Source: Lucifuga dentata (Eukaryota > Chordata > Actinopteri > Ophidiiformes > Bythitidae). From it: a DNA stretch of 64,000 bases. This document shows, piece by piece, positions 46,336 to 51,954 of the stretch; within the stretch, counting starts at the first letter, position 1, and every line of letters starts with the position of its first letter. The DNA lies in contig VXCM01001396.1 of NCBI GenBank assembly GCA_014773175.1, positions 124,001 to 188,000 on the forward strand, read 5' to 3'. The notes below the pieces were generated by a model. It saw only the letters and a list, made by a program, of their open reading frames with translations, did no database searches and was not told the DNA's origin. The translations under genes were made by a program, and so were the position numbers.

Positions 46336-46924
46336 TATGTTCATACCTGAGCTATGAGCATAATTTCTTTCCAGATTTTGCTACTGTGACACAGGAAAAT
46401 GTTCCGGCTTGATCTGATCCACATCTCCATAGAAACACTTTGAATGTGGTCTAAAGAGTAAACAGCGATAGCTCACTTCTACACTGGAAAAATCTCAAAC
46501 TTTTTCTATTTTTGATTCATAAAAGTATTATTTTCTTTATACAAGTTTGCAAACTAAGGTAAACTAAACTAGAAACTGTTTTAGATGGTTCTTTTTTTTA
46601 TAATAATGTGACCCCGATGCATTCAGCCATGAAATAGCAAAGAAAAGATCTTCCTTTTGATGCAGCCAAATTGTTGGTTTGGAAATGCAATCAGCAGTTT
46701 CTAGCCAAAGAAGTGAAAACCCCCACTGTGGTTGCCAGAGGTTGACCTGAAAACCTGCTATTGCTTTCATCTCAGAGACGTTTAGCATCTTGAGTCTAAA
46801 AATATCCACCCATTCAGATTGCTAAAGATTTCTGCAAAGTGGCTTGGCTCTGGTAAATCCCAGAGTAAATTTCTCACCGGATGTTGTGGGATTTGCGTTT
46901 GATCTCATTCCAGCAGAGGTTCAT
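1753..46924 (-). CDS. drp2: drp2, dystrophin-related protein 2, 17-exon partial gene (3' end outside window)
   Basis: Joining 17 minus-strand exons gives one open frame of 648 codons plus two bases: 46924-46878, 35102-34946, 28180-28060, 27456-27345, 26577-26421, 21057-20911, 17755-17677, 16554-16494, 15145-15084, 13837-13763, 12368-12167, 10608-10523, 8615-8458, 4925-4759, 4258-4147, 3155-3019 and 1818-1753. Every intron is GT-AG and every phase fits. Domains by model residue: spectrin-like repeats about 17-260, WW about 276-308 (W280, W302), EF-hand-like region about 315-500, ZZ zinc finger about 530-575. The start [14 protein letters not shown], the [11 protein letters not shown] segment and the [12 protein letters not shown] segment match DRP2 better than dystrophin or utrophin. 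DRP2 lacks the actin-binding domain and has only two spectrin repeats, as here. In mammals it is a Schwann-cell scaffold linking periaxin and dystroglycan (family knowledge). The C-terminal coiled coil, roughly the last third of the roughly 950-residue mammalian protein, is not in the window. Confidence 0.95.
1819..3018 (-). other. drp2: drp2 intron 16 (1.2 kb)
   Basis: Non-coding. Mostly occupied by a hAT-like MITE remnant (about 2060-2556). Nothing else recognised. Confidence 0.85.
2060..2556. mobile_element. hAT-like MITE remnant (fish 'stop-watch AGTACTT' type)
   Basis: The segment is rich in the AGTACTT/AAGTACTTT words typical of a widespread fish non-autonomous hAT family. It ends in ACTTGTTCCACCACTAG, whose reverse complement is the usual CAGTGGTGGAACAAGT-type terminus. 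The other end is degenerate and no target-site duplication could be assigned. The family assignment is from memory. Confidence 0.5.
3019..3155 (-). CDS. drp2: drp2 exon 16 (post-ZZ linker)
   Basis: Model residues 582-626. It reads [40 protein letters not shown] and AESSE. The [12 protein letters not shown] and [11 protein letters not shown](S/T)VLE motifs are family hallmarks directly after the ZZ domain. Acceptor CCACAG|ACC, donor GAGAC|gtgagt, ending in phase 2. Confidence 0.96.
3156..4146 (-). other. drp2: drp2 intron 15 (1.0 kb)
   Basis: Non-coding. Contains a C/T-rich stretch (3350-3545) ending in (TCC)n and the duplicated block around the gap base at 3579. Confidence 0.85.
3515..3643. 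repeat. 64-bp perfect direct repeat around a single N (3579), probable assembly overlap
   Basis: Positions 3515-3578 and 3580-3643 are identical, from CCCCCTCC(TCC)n through AATCTAGTAGAAATCCATGG to the final CTG, with one gap base between. Best read as two contig ends with an unmerged overlap. Confidence 0.9.
4147..4258 (-). CDS. drp2: drp2 exon 15 (ZZ zinc finger)
   Basis: Model residues 544-581. It reads [20 protein letters not shown] then [18 protein letters not shown]. Cys556 and Cys559 are zinc ligands and His572 precedes YP. The finger completes the dystroglycan-binding WW-EF-ZZ module. Acceptor GACAG|G, donor CCT|gtaaga, phase 0 at its end. Confidence 0.97.
4259..4758 (-). other. drp2: drp2 intron 14 (500 bp)
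   Basis: Non-coding, AT-rich with short TGTG stretches. Nothing else seen. Confidence 0.85.
4759..4925 (-). CDS. drp2: drp2 exon 14 (end of EF region 2, start of ZZ finger)
   Basis: Model residues 489-543. It reads [40 protein letters not shown] and [15 protein letters not shown]. Cys532, Cys535 and Cys538 open the ZZ zinc finger. The HRVAAAE-KHQAKC stretch resembles dystrophin/utrophin more than the mammalian DRP2 form I recall, and CPIKGF is the DRP2 form. Acceptor CTTCAG|GCC, donor TTCAG|gtaggt. Confidence 0.97.
5236..5294. repeat. (GT)n microsatellite
   Basis: About 29 GT units with a gap base at 5282, so its true length is unknown. Confidence 0.95.
5517..5546. repeat. (TG)n microsatellite
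   Basis: About 15 uninterrupted TG units. Confidence 0.95.
6084..6779. mobile_element. Solo LTR of an LTR retrotransposon (696 bp, probably Ty3/gypsy-like)
   Basis: It begins TGTTACGGCC and ends GGGTCGTAACA, so it is TG...CA bounded with inverted TGTTACG/CGTAACA ends. It is flanked on both sides by the same 5-bp direct repeat CCAAA (6079-6083 and 6780-6784), the target-site duplication. Inside, on the plus strand, TTTAAAAA near 6355 could act as a TATA-type box and AATAAA near 6702 as a poly(A) signal, which supports plus orientation. No gag/pol sequence adjoins it, so it is a solo LTR left by LTR-LTR recombination. The gypsy assignment rests only on the 5-bp duplication and ends. Confidence 0.85.
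8100..8454 (+). mobile_element. 3' tail of a fish LINE/SINE-type retroposon, abutting exon 13 donor
   Basis: The CTCCTGAGGTTTCTTTTTC, GGGAGTTTTTCCTC, TGTAAAGCCCTTTGCATGTG and GATATTGGGTTATACAAATA blocks followed by AACTTGACTTGACT form the well-known 3' end of a teleost L2-related retroposon with a (GACTT)n tail. The 5' limit is approximate. Its tail runs to within about 4 bp of the exon 13 splice donor. It contains a single-N duplication (8221-8345). Confidence 0.75.
8221..8345. repeat. 62-bp perfect direct repeat around a single N (8283), probable assembly overlap
   Basis: 8221-8282 equals 8284-8345, running from TTTTTCTTCC to GGGAGTTTTTCCTC. In the retroposon family this block normally occurs once. 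Confidence 0.9.
8458..8615 (-). CDS. drp2: drp2 exon 13 (EF-hand region 2)
   Basis: Model residues 436-488. It reads [40 protein letters not shown] and [13 protein letters not shown]. The segment from LLHEAIQ to SVRSCFR is nearly identical to mammalian DRP2. Acceptor TTGCAG|AC, donor ATG|gtgagt, ending in phase 0. A retroposon tail begins only a few bases into the downstream intron. Confidence 0.97.
9136..9224. repeat. (GT)n microsatellite with gap base at 9169
   Basis: Long GT array with rare AT variants. The single N means the allele length is not reliable. Confidence 0.95.
10313..10375. repeat. (AG)n followed by A(n), gap base at 10355
   Basis: About 21 AG units, then N, then about 20 A. 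The junction between two low-complexity runs is exactly at the gap. Confidence 0.95.
10523..10608 (-). CDS. drp2: drp2 exon 12 (EF-hand region, linker)
   Basis: Model residues 407-435. It reads [20 protein letters not shown] then ADVQEKYK. It follows the family pattern SGRSGKMRALSFKTGI. Acceptor CACCAG|C, donor AAAT|gtgagt, ending in phase 1. The sequence is clear only after splicing, because the first Ser is split between exons 11 and 12. Confidence 0.94.
10609..12166 (-). other. drp2: drp2 intron 11 (1.6 kb)
   Basis: Non-coding. Contains an A-rich run with a gap base at 11282, (GT)n at 12023-12052 and a T/TTTG-rich tract at 12090-12138 just inside the exon 11 donor. Confidence 0.85.
12023..12052. 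repeat. (GT)n microsatellite
   Basis: About 15 GT units, about 115 bp downstream of the exon 11 donor in transcript sense. Confidence 0.95.
12167..12368 (-). CDS. drp2: drp2 exon 11 (EF-hand region 1)
   Basis: Model residues 340-406. It reads [60 protein letters not shown] and [19 protein letters not shown] and YERLEEER point to DRP2 rather than dystrophin, where the equivalent is shaped [22 protein letters not shown]. Acceptor GTTTAG|TG, donor GACAG|gtgggt, ending in phase 2. The donor is followed by an A/CAAA-rich tract and a (CA)n repeat. Confidence 0.97.
12369..13762 (-). other. drp2: drp2 intron 10 (1.4 kb)
   Basis: Non-coding. CA-rich near the acceptor of exon 11, purine-rich (GAGAGA/GGAGGG) at about 12940-13290. 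No gene or mobile element recognised. Confidence 0.85.
13763..13837 (-). CDS. drp2: drp2 exon 10 (start of EF-hand region 1)
   Basis: Model residues 315-339. It reads [20 protein letters not shown] then QKALR. This helix is almost invariant in dystrophin-family proteins. Acceptor CATCAG|CG, donor GAGAT|gtacgt, ending in phase 1. Confidence 0.96.
13838..15083 (-). other. drp2: drp2 intron 9 (1.2 kb)
   Basis: Non-coding. More than half of it is a single MITE (13970-14678). The rest is unremarkable. Confidence 0.85.
13970..14678. mobile_element. PIF/Harbinger-like MITE with TTA target duplication (709 bp)
   Basis: The left end GGCCCTGTCCACACTTATAT and the reverse complement of the right end, GGCCTAGTCCACACTAATAC, are terminal inverted repeats continuing into GGATATTT on both sides. 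The element is flanked by TTA at 13967-13969 and 14679-14681. A 3-bp TTA duplication with GGCC-starting termini fits PIF/Harbinger. GGCC-CTGTCCACAC ends also occur in some fish hAT elements, which would have an 8-bp duplication that is not seen here. No transposase coding sequence is present. Confidence 0.8.
15084..15145 (-). CDS. drp2: drp2 exon 9 (second half of WW domain)
   Basis: Model residues 294-314. It reads [21 protein letters not shown]. It holds the second WW tryptophan (W302) and the closing proline (P305). Acceptor CACAG|C, donor CTAG|gtgagt, phase 1 at its end. Only 62 bp long, so easily missed by ORF calling. Confidence 0.96.
15505..15555. repeat. (AC)n microsatellite with gap base at 15551
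   Basis: About 23 AC units, interrupted by a single N at its end. Confidence 0.95.
16432..16480. repeat. (CA)n microsatellite beside exon 8 donor
   Basis: About 24 uninterrupted units. On the transcribed strand it is (UG)n starting 13 nt inside the intron. Confidence 0.95.
16494..16554 (-). CDS. drp2: drp2 exon 8 (first half of WW domain)
   Basis: Model residues 274-293. It reads [20 protein letters not shown]. It holds the first WW tryptophan (W280) and the YY pair that forms the dystroglycan PPxY-binding face. Acceptor CACAG|GT, donor ATCAA|gtaagt, ending in phase 2 inside an Asn codon. A long (GT)n microsatellite starts about 13 bp into the following intron. Confidence 0.96.
16555..17676 (-). 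other. drp2: drp2 intron 7 (1.1 kb)
   Basis: Non-coding. Scattered CACACA stretches and a T run joined to a run of about 18 C across the gap base at 17307. No element recognised. Confidence 0.85.
17677..17755 (-). CDS. drp2: drp2 exon 7 (end of last spectrin repeat)
   Basis: Model residues 248-273. It reads [20 protein letters not shown] then SQHFLS. The QDAHRDFGP(G)SQHFLS motif is the universal lead-in to the dystrophin-family WW domain. Acceptor CCTCAG|GGT, donor TCCA|gtaaga, ending in phase 1. Confidence 0.96.
18802..18841. repeat. (GA)n microsatellite
   Basis: About 20 GA units without interruption. Confidence 0.95.
19049..19526. mobile_element. TTAA-type MITE (Kolobok/piggyBac-like), 478 bp, copy 1
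   Basis: TTAA lies on both sides (19045-19048 and 19527-19530). The left end AGGACCATACCAATGGCCAC and the reverse complement of the right end, AGGACCATACCAGCAACCAT, begin a roughly 45-bp terminal inverted repeat that continues as GCATGTTTGA(G/A)CCCAATATATAC. TTAA targeting points to Kolobok or piggyBac. No transposase is encoded. A second, diverged copy of the left end lies at 35139. Confidence 0.85.
20911..21057 (-). CDS. drp2: drp2 exon 6 (spectrin-like repeat 2)
   Basis: Model residues 199-247, exactly 49 codons. It reads [40 protein letters not shown] and LNSRWKLLQ. This is the heptad-patterned helix with the RWKLLQ motif shared with the final dystrophin and utrophin repeat. Acceptor CTGCAG|CTG, donor CTTCAG|gtatca. 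Confidence 0.96.
21607..23640 (-). mobile_element. L2-like non-LTR retrotransposon fragment, minus strand, inactivated
   Basis: Reading on the minus strand, pieces of reverse transcriptase appear in broken frames. A thumb-entry segment with [15 protein letters not shown] lies at 23258-23320, [14 protein letters not shown] at about 22800-22845, a YSDDT active-site block at about 22727-22741 in a shifted frame, and [17 protein letters not shown] downstream. The 3' end, with GTGCTATATAAATAAAAT and a (GTT)n tail at about 21607, is typical of teleost L2 elements. Frameshifts, stops and low-complexity insertions ((CA)n at 21683-21722, A-run with N at 23185) show it is dead. The 5' endonuclease part is missing. 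Confidence 0.85.
21683..21722. repeat. (CA)n microsatellite within the LINE 3' region
   Basis: About 20 units, lying inside the retrotransposon 3' UTR. Confidence 0.95.
25757..25793. repeat. (GGAT)n tetranucleotide repeat
   Basis: About 8 GGAT units preceded by diverged units. This is the tail type of the RTE-related fish SINEs, but no SINE body is recognisable upstream. Confidence 0.8.
25838..25968. repeat. 65-bp perfect direct repeat around a single N (25903), probable assembly overlap
   Basis: 25838-25902 equals 25904-25968, from AAACCACCTCCTGCCCCGGG to CAAACAGTTAC. The copies are identical although the sequence is complex, which argues for a join artefact. Confidence 0.9.
26421..26577 (-). 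CDS. drp2: drp2 exon 5 (start of spectrin-like repeat 2)
   Basis: Model residues 146-198. It reads [18 protein letters not shown], then an [19 protein letters not shown] segment and DHIDATK. This is the linker and first helix of the last spectrin-like repeat before the WW domain. Acceptor TGCCAG|A, donor AAG|gtaccg, phase 0 at its end. Confidence 0.96.
26578..27344 (-). other. drp2: drp2 intron 4 (767 bp)
   Basis: Non-coding, AT-rich. Nothing recognised. Confidence 0.85.
27345..27456 (-). CDS. drp2: drp2 exon 4 (end of spectrin-like repeat 1)
   Basis: Model residues 109-145. It reads [18 protein letters not shown] then [17 protein letters not shown]. The conserved W of the repeat (SVWKQ) and the DLWEKL helix are both visible. 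Acceptor TCTGCAG|AG, donor CACAG|gtcaga, ending in phase 2. Only one reading frame through the segment fits both neighbours. Confidence 0.95.
27457..28059 (-). other. drp2: drp2 intron 3 (603 bp)
   Basis: Non-coding. Purine-rich on the plus strand (27480-27720), hence pyrimidine-rich in the transcript upstream of exon 4. Nothing else seen. Confidence 0.85.
28060..28180 (-). CDS. drp2: drp2 exon 3 (spectrin-like repeat 1)
   Basis: Model residues 69-108. It reads [18 protein letters not shown] followed by [16 protein letters not shown], near-identical to mammalian DRP2. The acceptor is TTGGCAG|GCG with a good pyrimidine tract and the donor is G|gtctgc, a weaker GTCTG consensus. It ends in phase 1. 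Confidence 0.95.
28217..28279. repeat. (GT)n microsatellite with gap base at 28225
   Basis: About 30 GT units, 37 bp upstream of the exon 3 acceptor in transcript sense. Confidence 0.95.
28418..29362. mobile_element. Nested non-autonomous DNA element with internal direct repeat
   Basis: The left end GTATACACTCGACTATAAGC with TGACCCC and the reverse complement of the right end, ATATACTTGAGTAAGCTGAG, form imperfect inverted termini. Inside, a block of about 85-90 bp (CATCAATTTATTTGTTTAGC through AATCCATGTAC) occurs at 28513-28601 and again, diverged, at 28968-29052. It contains a single-N duplication (28605-28731) and an A-run with N at 29322. Family not identified. Confidence 0.6.
28605..28731. 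repeat. 63-bp perfect direct repeat around a single N (28668), probable assembly overlap
   Basis: 28605-28667 equals 28669-28731, from ACCGGTAAACAACTGATTAC to GGACTCCTCTT. Confidence 0.9.
29451..29502. repeat. (TTCC)n tetranucleotide repeat
   Basis: About 12 uninterrupted CTTC units within the hAT-like element. Confidence 0.95.
30008..30061. repeat. (CA)n microsatellite
   Basis: About 27 uninterrupted units. Confidence 0.95.
32213..32242. repeat. (CA)n microsatellite
   Basis: About 15 units preceded by GCACACA variants. Confidence 0.9.
34096..34129. repeat. (GT)n microsatellite
   Basis: About 17 uninterrupted units. Confidence 0.95.
34946..35102 (-). CDS. drp2: drp2 exon 2 (first half of spectrin-like repeat 1)
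   Basis: Model residues 16-68. It reads [18 protein letters not shown], then an [17 protein letters not shown] helix typical of the first DRP2 spectrin repeat. The acceptor is a (TG)n tract ending in TTTAG|G and the donor is CAG|gtatgg. It begins in phase 2 and ends in phase 0. Confidence 0.95.
35139..35290. mobile_element. TTAA-type MITE, copy 2 (left end, diverged)
   Basis: TTAA (35135-35138) is followed by AGGACCATGCTGGCCATTTT, then GCATGTTTGAGCCTAATACA and CCTGCCTTCCGGCC. This matches the left half of the copy at 19049, including the ACCTTCCAGACTGCC region. The matching right terminus was not found, so the extent is a minimum. It starts only about 35 bp upstream of the exon 2 acceptor in transcript sense. 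Confidence 0.7.
36958..36993. repeat. (TCC)n trinucleotide repeat
   Basis: About 11 TCC units. The opposite strand reads (GGA)n and opens spurious Gly/Ser-rich frames. Confidence 0.9.
37971..38411 (+). mobile_element. tRNA-derived SINE with (ATGG)n tail
   Basis: The body starts GGGGGACAGCATGGAGGCTT and carries a tRNA-like box B in GGTCCTGGGTTTGATTCCC. It continues with TTTGCATGTTCTCCC and GGTTTCCTCTGCGTGCTCC and ends in a GGATGGATGGATG tail, the structure of a very common teleost SINE mobilised by RTE-type LINEs. About 38140-38265 does not fit the consensus I remember and may be a later insertion. It also contains a T-run. Confidence 0.8.
38695..38734. repeat. (TC)n microsatellite
   Basis: About 20 uninterrupted units. 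Confidence 0.95.
40020..40473 (+). mobile_element. 3' fragment of a non-LTR retrotransposon (LINE)
   Basis: A plus-strand frame at 40022-40249 reads like the C-terminal tail of fish LINE polymerases ([20 protein letters not shown] then [19 protein letters not shown]). It is followed by a 3' UTR ending AATAAAGATCTGAACTTGAA with a tandem GAACTT tail. It is 5'-truncated and carries no catalytic domain. The recognition is by pattern and the exact clade is not assigned. Confidence 0.75.
45428..45461. repeat. (CT)n microsatellite
   Basis: About 17 uninterrupted units. Confidence 0.95.
46220..46354. repeat. (CATATA)n hexamer array duplicated around a single N (46287)
   Basis: 46220-46286 equals 46288-46354 (67 bp each): about eight CATATA units plus TATATGTTCATACCTGAGCTA. 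The repetition of the unique flank GTTCATACCTGAGCTA shows a join artefact on top of a genuine hexamer array. Confidence 0.9.
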
Positions 46925-47052
46925 GTCTCCTGGTTGATGTGGACCGCCTCCTCTCAGCCTCCTGCACTCAGTCCCTTCCTCCTGCCCCTCACCGTCCACT
47001 GTGGACTGGCACGGCACACAGTGGCATCCCGGCCACGAGGGCCGCCCCGCAG
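46878..47052 (-). CDS. drp2: drp2 exon 1 of the model (contains the likely start Met)
   Basis: The exon encodes [15 protein letters not shown] plus two bases of an Arg codon, ending at donor CG|gtgaga. The ATG is at 46924-46922 with G at -3, an acceptable Kozak context. The 5' edge at 47052 is inferred from a TG-repeat tract ending in GTTTAG. The frame stays open upstream of the ATG to that acceptor without a stop (about 42 codons). The exon may therefore encode a longer N-terminus, as in mammalian DRP2, where this Met is preceded by several dozen residues. The upstream residues show no similarity I recognise, so they may instead be 5' UTR. A gap base lies only 20 bp beyond the acceptor. Confidence 0.85.
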
Positions 47053-48143
47053 CTAAACGCACACACACACANTTTTTTTTTTTTTTTTTACCTTTCCTGG
47101 CATACAGCATTTCTACATTTGAACATTTTATGCCAAAAAACAAAAAAAATTCAAGTATTCAGTGTTATCTGAAATAACTAGTTTGACAGGTTAGAAACCC
47201 TTTTGGAGGCATAAAAATATGTCCAGTGACGTTCATGCAAAATAAATAATTTTCAGTCTAGCTCTGGTCCATGACAGGGAAACTCAGGGAAAAATTCATC
47301 CTTTAAGGTATTCTCATAAATAAATAAGACAAATTTGCAGTTACTGGAAGCCACCCTTGAAAGGCCCTAGACTAGCTGCCACCCCCTCACGTCCTCTATC
47401 TGTGCTAAGCTGGTCAAAACACAACACAAACAGAATAAAACACAGAGAAATCTCTGTATTAAATATTGAGATGAAATATCTAACTCCATGTAAGGCAGCA
47501 AAATAAGCACATTCTCCAAATTTACATTTATATGATTAATTTAGTGCAAAATGAGGAGATTCACTGTGTGAACATCCATCTGCAGTGAAAGTGACTTGTA
47601 GATTCCTGATAGATTAAAATCGATCCATTAATCAATCCGCAAATGGCCTCTCAGTCTAGTGTCTAATGATATTGTTGAAAGCATAATCCAAGTGCCGCTT
47701 GGAGCAAAAGTCAAGAACAACACAACGCAACAAATTTTGAAAACAGTCAGAGCCAAATTGAAGAACTTTGTTCAGAGAGCAGGATGGGGAACCTGAATCA
47801 TGAGACGCTGCCAGTTTTATCCCATTATTCCATTCCATTAAACTCGAGGAAAGAAACGCACACAAAAATGCTGTTTTCAAGACTTTTAGACTGAGGGGGC
47901 AAGTGGGGATATGCTTGAAGAGGTGCAACTCCCTTGATGGATCTGGTAAAAATATCAAGAAGCACACATGCACAAGCACACGTACACACACACACAAGCA
48001 CAAGTACTCACACACAGCGAACATAATAAGTGTTGTTCAGCCCAGCAGAAGCTTTACCAGGTTCACAGGTCATGTGTTTGGTCAGTGGGAAGACTGAGGT
48101 TTGCTGACCTTCCTCTTCATTTTATAAGCTCTAGGTCTCTCAA

Positions 48144-48144
<1 letters not shown>

Positions 48145-48196
<52 letters not shown>
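48145..48196. repeat. (CA)n microsatellite
   Basis: About 26 units. Confidence 0.95.
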
Positions 48197-48198
<2 letters not shown>

Positions 48199-48402
48199 CA
48201 CACAGTAGTTTTTGGGCTAATACAAGCTTTGTTCTTCCCCATCATTTTTAATCTGGTTCATCCTCTCCTCCCTCGCAGGAGGGCACAACCTTTGCAGGAA
48301 CCCATCCTGTACCATGTACTGCAACAGGCTCGTGCACACACACACACATACACACTCATGCACGCACACACACGCATAGGCACAAGCATACACACGTGTA
48401 CA

Positions 48403-48409
48403 TGCACAC

Positions 48410-48444
<35 letters not shown>

Positions 48445-48473
48445 AAGAGAAAGAGAGACATAGACNTGCACAC

Positions 48474-48508
<35 letters not shown>

Positions 48509-48529
48509 AAGAGAAAGAGAGACATAGAC
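48403..48529. repeat. 63-bp direct repeat with (GA)n around a single N (48466), probable assembly overlap
   Basis: 48403-48465 equals 48467-48529: TGCACACAAT, then (GA)15, then CAAAGAGAAAGAGAGACATAGAC. Both copies have the same GA count, unlikely for two independently mutating microsatellites. Confidence 0.9.
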
Positions 48530-51305
48530 AGAGAGAGAGAGAGAGCACTCAGGTGGTTTATCTCCAACAAATTGTGCCTGAAATTAACTTCGAAGTGGGA
48601 ACTTTTGTTGCAGTGTCAACATCTGAGTGAATGACTCCCCGGTGGGAGTGAGGGAAAGCAAGCCAGCATCCCTCAGCAGACTCATCGTCCCTCCCCTTTC
48701 GCTGTTCTTTATAACCATATAAACAACCCCTCCCTTCCTCTCGATACATTCATTCCTCTCTCTCTCGCTGCTTTTCTGGTTCATTCTGAAGACCACCTCC
48801 TATTGCCTGGGTGGGTTTTTCTATTATATATGAATCATCACTATCTCGTTCCCACTCCTGCCTCCTGTTATCTTTTTGCTTCTTTCCCTCCCTTGCCTTC
48901 CTCAGACAGCTCCTGTTAGTGTAGGTGAGTCTCATATGAATCAGCAATACCCTGCTCATCTCTCTCTCACCCTCTCTTTCGGACTCTCTCTTTCCTTCAC
49001 TATCTCTATCTTGGTGGTAAGCAGAGGTCACAGTACATCAGATATGACTATACGTAGGCTCTTCCAATAACTCAAAAAAACTGCTTAAACATTCTTGTAG
49101 TCAGGGTACAGTACAATCACTCCACTGTTTTGTATTTTTGAATAAAACAAGGAAGTAGGTGCAAGTAACAGACGACTGCGGTTTTACACAACACAGTGAA
49201 TTTTTGAGAGGAGAACGGCAACATTTGCTTTGGAAATCCACCTCTTTAAAATATGAAATGAAGTTGAATGGTGACAACAACATCAACCACCATACTGCTA
49301 ACACCAACAAAAAGCCCCAGCAAAGAAAAGCTCAAAGAGAGGTTGTTTTACGAAGTGGAGAGAGGGATCGGAATGACTGACAGCTCTGTCTGACCTGAAA
49401 TCTCAACTCTCACTTCCTCCCTCCTCTTCTACTGGCAGAGCTACACATAAACACGCAGTGACTGGTTTGTACTTCTAAGACCTGCATTTATAGGCTCAAT
49501 AAAACATTTAAAATCACTTTTCTTGCACCAATATGCAAGAGCCATCACAACAAGAGACATGAACAAAAATCTTAAATGAATGTTTGTTTCTGCCCTGCAG
49601 GTATGCACGTCATATTGGCATTTTATCAATGACGTTGCATGACATTAACACATTTGGTGGAGCTGTCTGACTCATTATTCTTCAAAACAAGAGTCAAGTT
49701 TTAAACATGCATTATTTAAGGCCTTGATCGGATGTGGCATTGCTCAGTCAAGCATACATTCTGCATGTTGTATCCAAAAGCGCCGAAAACCTGCAGAGAT
49801 TTCAGTTACATGCAACGAAGTGACACAAGCAGTATTCATCTTGCTGCCATGGCTACGACTCCCATCAGGATGCACTGATGACTGCTCCTTTCAGAACTCA
49901 TAGCTTAACATTTTTAAAAGTGTCCAATTGTGTAAACATCACAGATGGACTACTGTCTTTTCTGACAACTCAAGCCAAAACCACAACAAAATGACATTTT
50001 TTGAAACAGAAATCAATCATAAAGAGTAACATACAAAGATTTCCTGGATCTCAAAGCAAAAGAGAAAGGACAATTCAAGTACGCAGATAAAAACACAAGA
50101 GGATTAAAGCCACTGTACCGCTCCCCCATGTCTACACCTTGATATCAATCTGAAGACATCAAGACTGGAGCTCAGATACCGACAGAGGAGCAATAAGATA
50201 GCTGGGATTTATTCTCATTACTGGAGCTCTGCAGATAAATGAATTTTCATTTCAGCAACACAATGTGCAATGCTTACCTTGACAATACAGATGTCCTGTG
50301 CTGTTATGATACCAGTCTCAGTCTCACTTTGTGAAATCTGTCATTGCGGTTATCTGAGTGACATTATTAGCCTGTCTGTTGGCTGGCTTGGCAGAGCATG
50401 CAGAGATGATTTGGGAATGGAATATACGAAATAGAGACAAACAGGGAGAGAGGAAGAGAGGGAGAGGAGGTGAGATATACGCAAAGACTTCTCTCTTGGT
50501 CAAAGAGTTCTCTGTCCTTGTACATTCCTGCTCACACCTACACGGTTCCCCACTTCCCACAAGCTAAAGGCCATCTGCCTGTTGTCCTTCACCCACAGAC
50601 ACTCTGACCCATGCACAAAGACCCAGAATAATGTTTTCAAGCCATGTAATAAATACTTCCATAAATTCCTACAACAAAAGCCAAGTTTCCTACATTAAAT
50701 GCAGAGAGAGGATGCAATCAATAAGTAGCCCAAAGGTCAAAACCATATTGACAAAATGACCACAGACTATTTATTAATTCACAAATGGAAGAAAAGGTTA
50801 TTTTTCCTACACATAAAGAAAAAAAGTATTGAAAAAAGGAAATAAAGTAAGGAAAATCATTTGGGGTAAGATGAAGGTCTGGGAGAAGGAACCACCAGGT
50901 TTTTTTTTTGTTTTGTTTTGTTTTGTTTTTTGAAGCCATTTCATTTTCAGAGATTAGATATTCATGTTAAAATATACATCAGCTGTGTGGCAGATGGAGT
51001 GATTGTACTGACATGGAGCTAATTTCTGCGCTGTAATTGCGAAGACATCCTTCTGTCAGCCAGCTAAAGCCAACAATAATTTGTAATGGTTTAACACCAG
51101 CAATTACAACACTTAAGAGAAGTGATAAAGCATTATGCACTGTCTGAAAGAACTGGCATAAAGACTCTGACTGATCATCGCTCACTGTGCTGAACCTCAA
51201 CAAATAAATGCCAAGCCAGCACTGACTCAGAGAGTGCAAATGTGCAGGACGCCTTCTGGATAACAGTGTGTGATTATGGATCAAATATACCAGTGCTTTT
51301 CTCTT

Positions 51306-51310
51306 TGTGT

Positions 51311-51350
<40 letters not shown>
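51306..51350. repeat. (GT)n microsatellite
   Basis: About 22 units with one AT variant. Confidence 0.95.
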
Positions 51351-51354
<4 letters not shown>

Positions 51355-51954
51355 GCATGCTAATAATGTGTGTGTCCCAGCTATTGGGGCCTGATCCAGT
51401 AGGAGGCTGCTGGCTTCGTGCCTGATAGGGGTTAGTAGAGGCTGGACCGCTGCCTCCCTGCTGCTCCATTCTGCTGTTCCACAACTACAGAGGGAAGACA
51501 CACACATTCAGACACACACACACCCTCCAGCTTACAGTCCCTCATTGCTGCTGATGCACAATGAGAGATTTGAGCTTCCCCTCACACCTGCAACTGTCAC
51601 ACACTGCTAGAGGGGCTGGAAAAGCTCCAATGACACAGCACACGTGGACCAGTTGGAGATGTCACACATATATATACAAAACACACACACACATTCATGC
51701 ACACCACCAAACATCATCAAGCTAAAGCTCCAACCAAAAACTCCACCCAATCAAGTCATTTGAGAATCAAACAGCAACAGAGAACAGCTGCTATAGTCAG
51801 CAAGAATTCATGTTGATTACGAAAGCCTCCAGTGGTGACCAATTCTCATGACATCAAAAACCAAAATCAAACCACTCCTGCAGCATCATTAATTGCTCCA
51901 CTGTCAGTCCACATGCTCAGTATGTTCCACATACATACACACTCATATTGGGTT

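Larger units (their letters stand above)
35103..46877 (-). other. drp2: drp2 intron 1 of the model (11.8 kb)
   Basis: Non-coding and the longest intron. Holds the second TTAA MITE end (35139), (TCC)n at 36958-36993, a tRNA-derived SINE (37971-38411), (TC)n at 38695-38734, a LINE 3' fragment (40020-40473), (CT)n at 45428-45461 and a (CATATA)n block (46220-46354). Long AT-rich stretches (38.8-39.9, 41-45 kb) show nothing recognisable. Confidence 0.8.

Noticed and set aside
46220..46354. Regularly spaced short repeats resembling a CRISPR array
   Set aside because: A pure CATATA hexamer array in a vertebrate genome with no spacers. The apparent second unit is an assembly duplication.
48217..48570. 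Ser-Leu-rich minus-strand open frame
   Set aside because: Made of (GA)n repeats and the duplicated block around the N at 48466. No protein-like composition.
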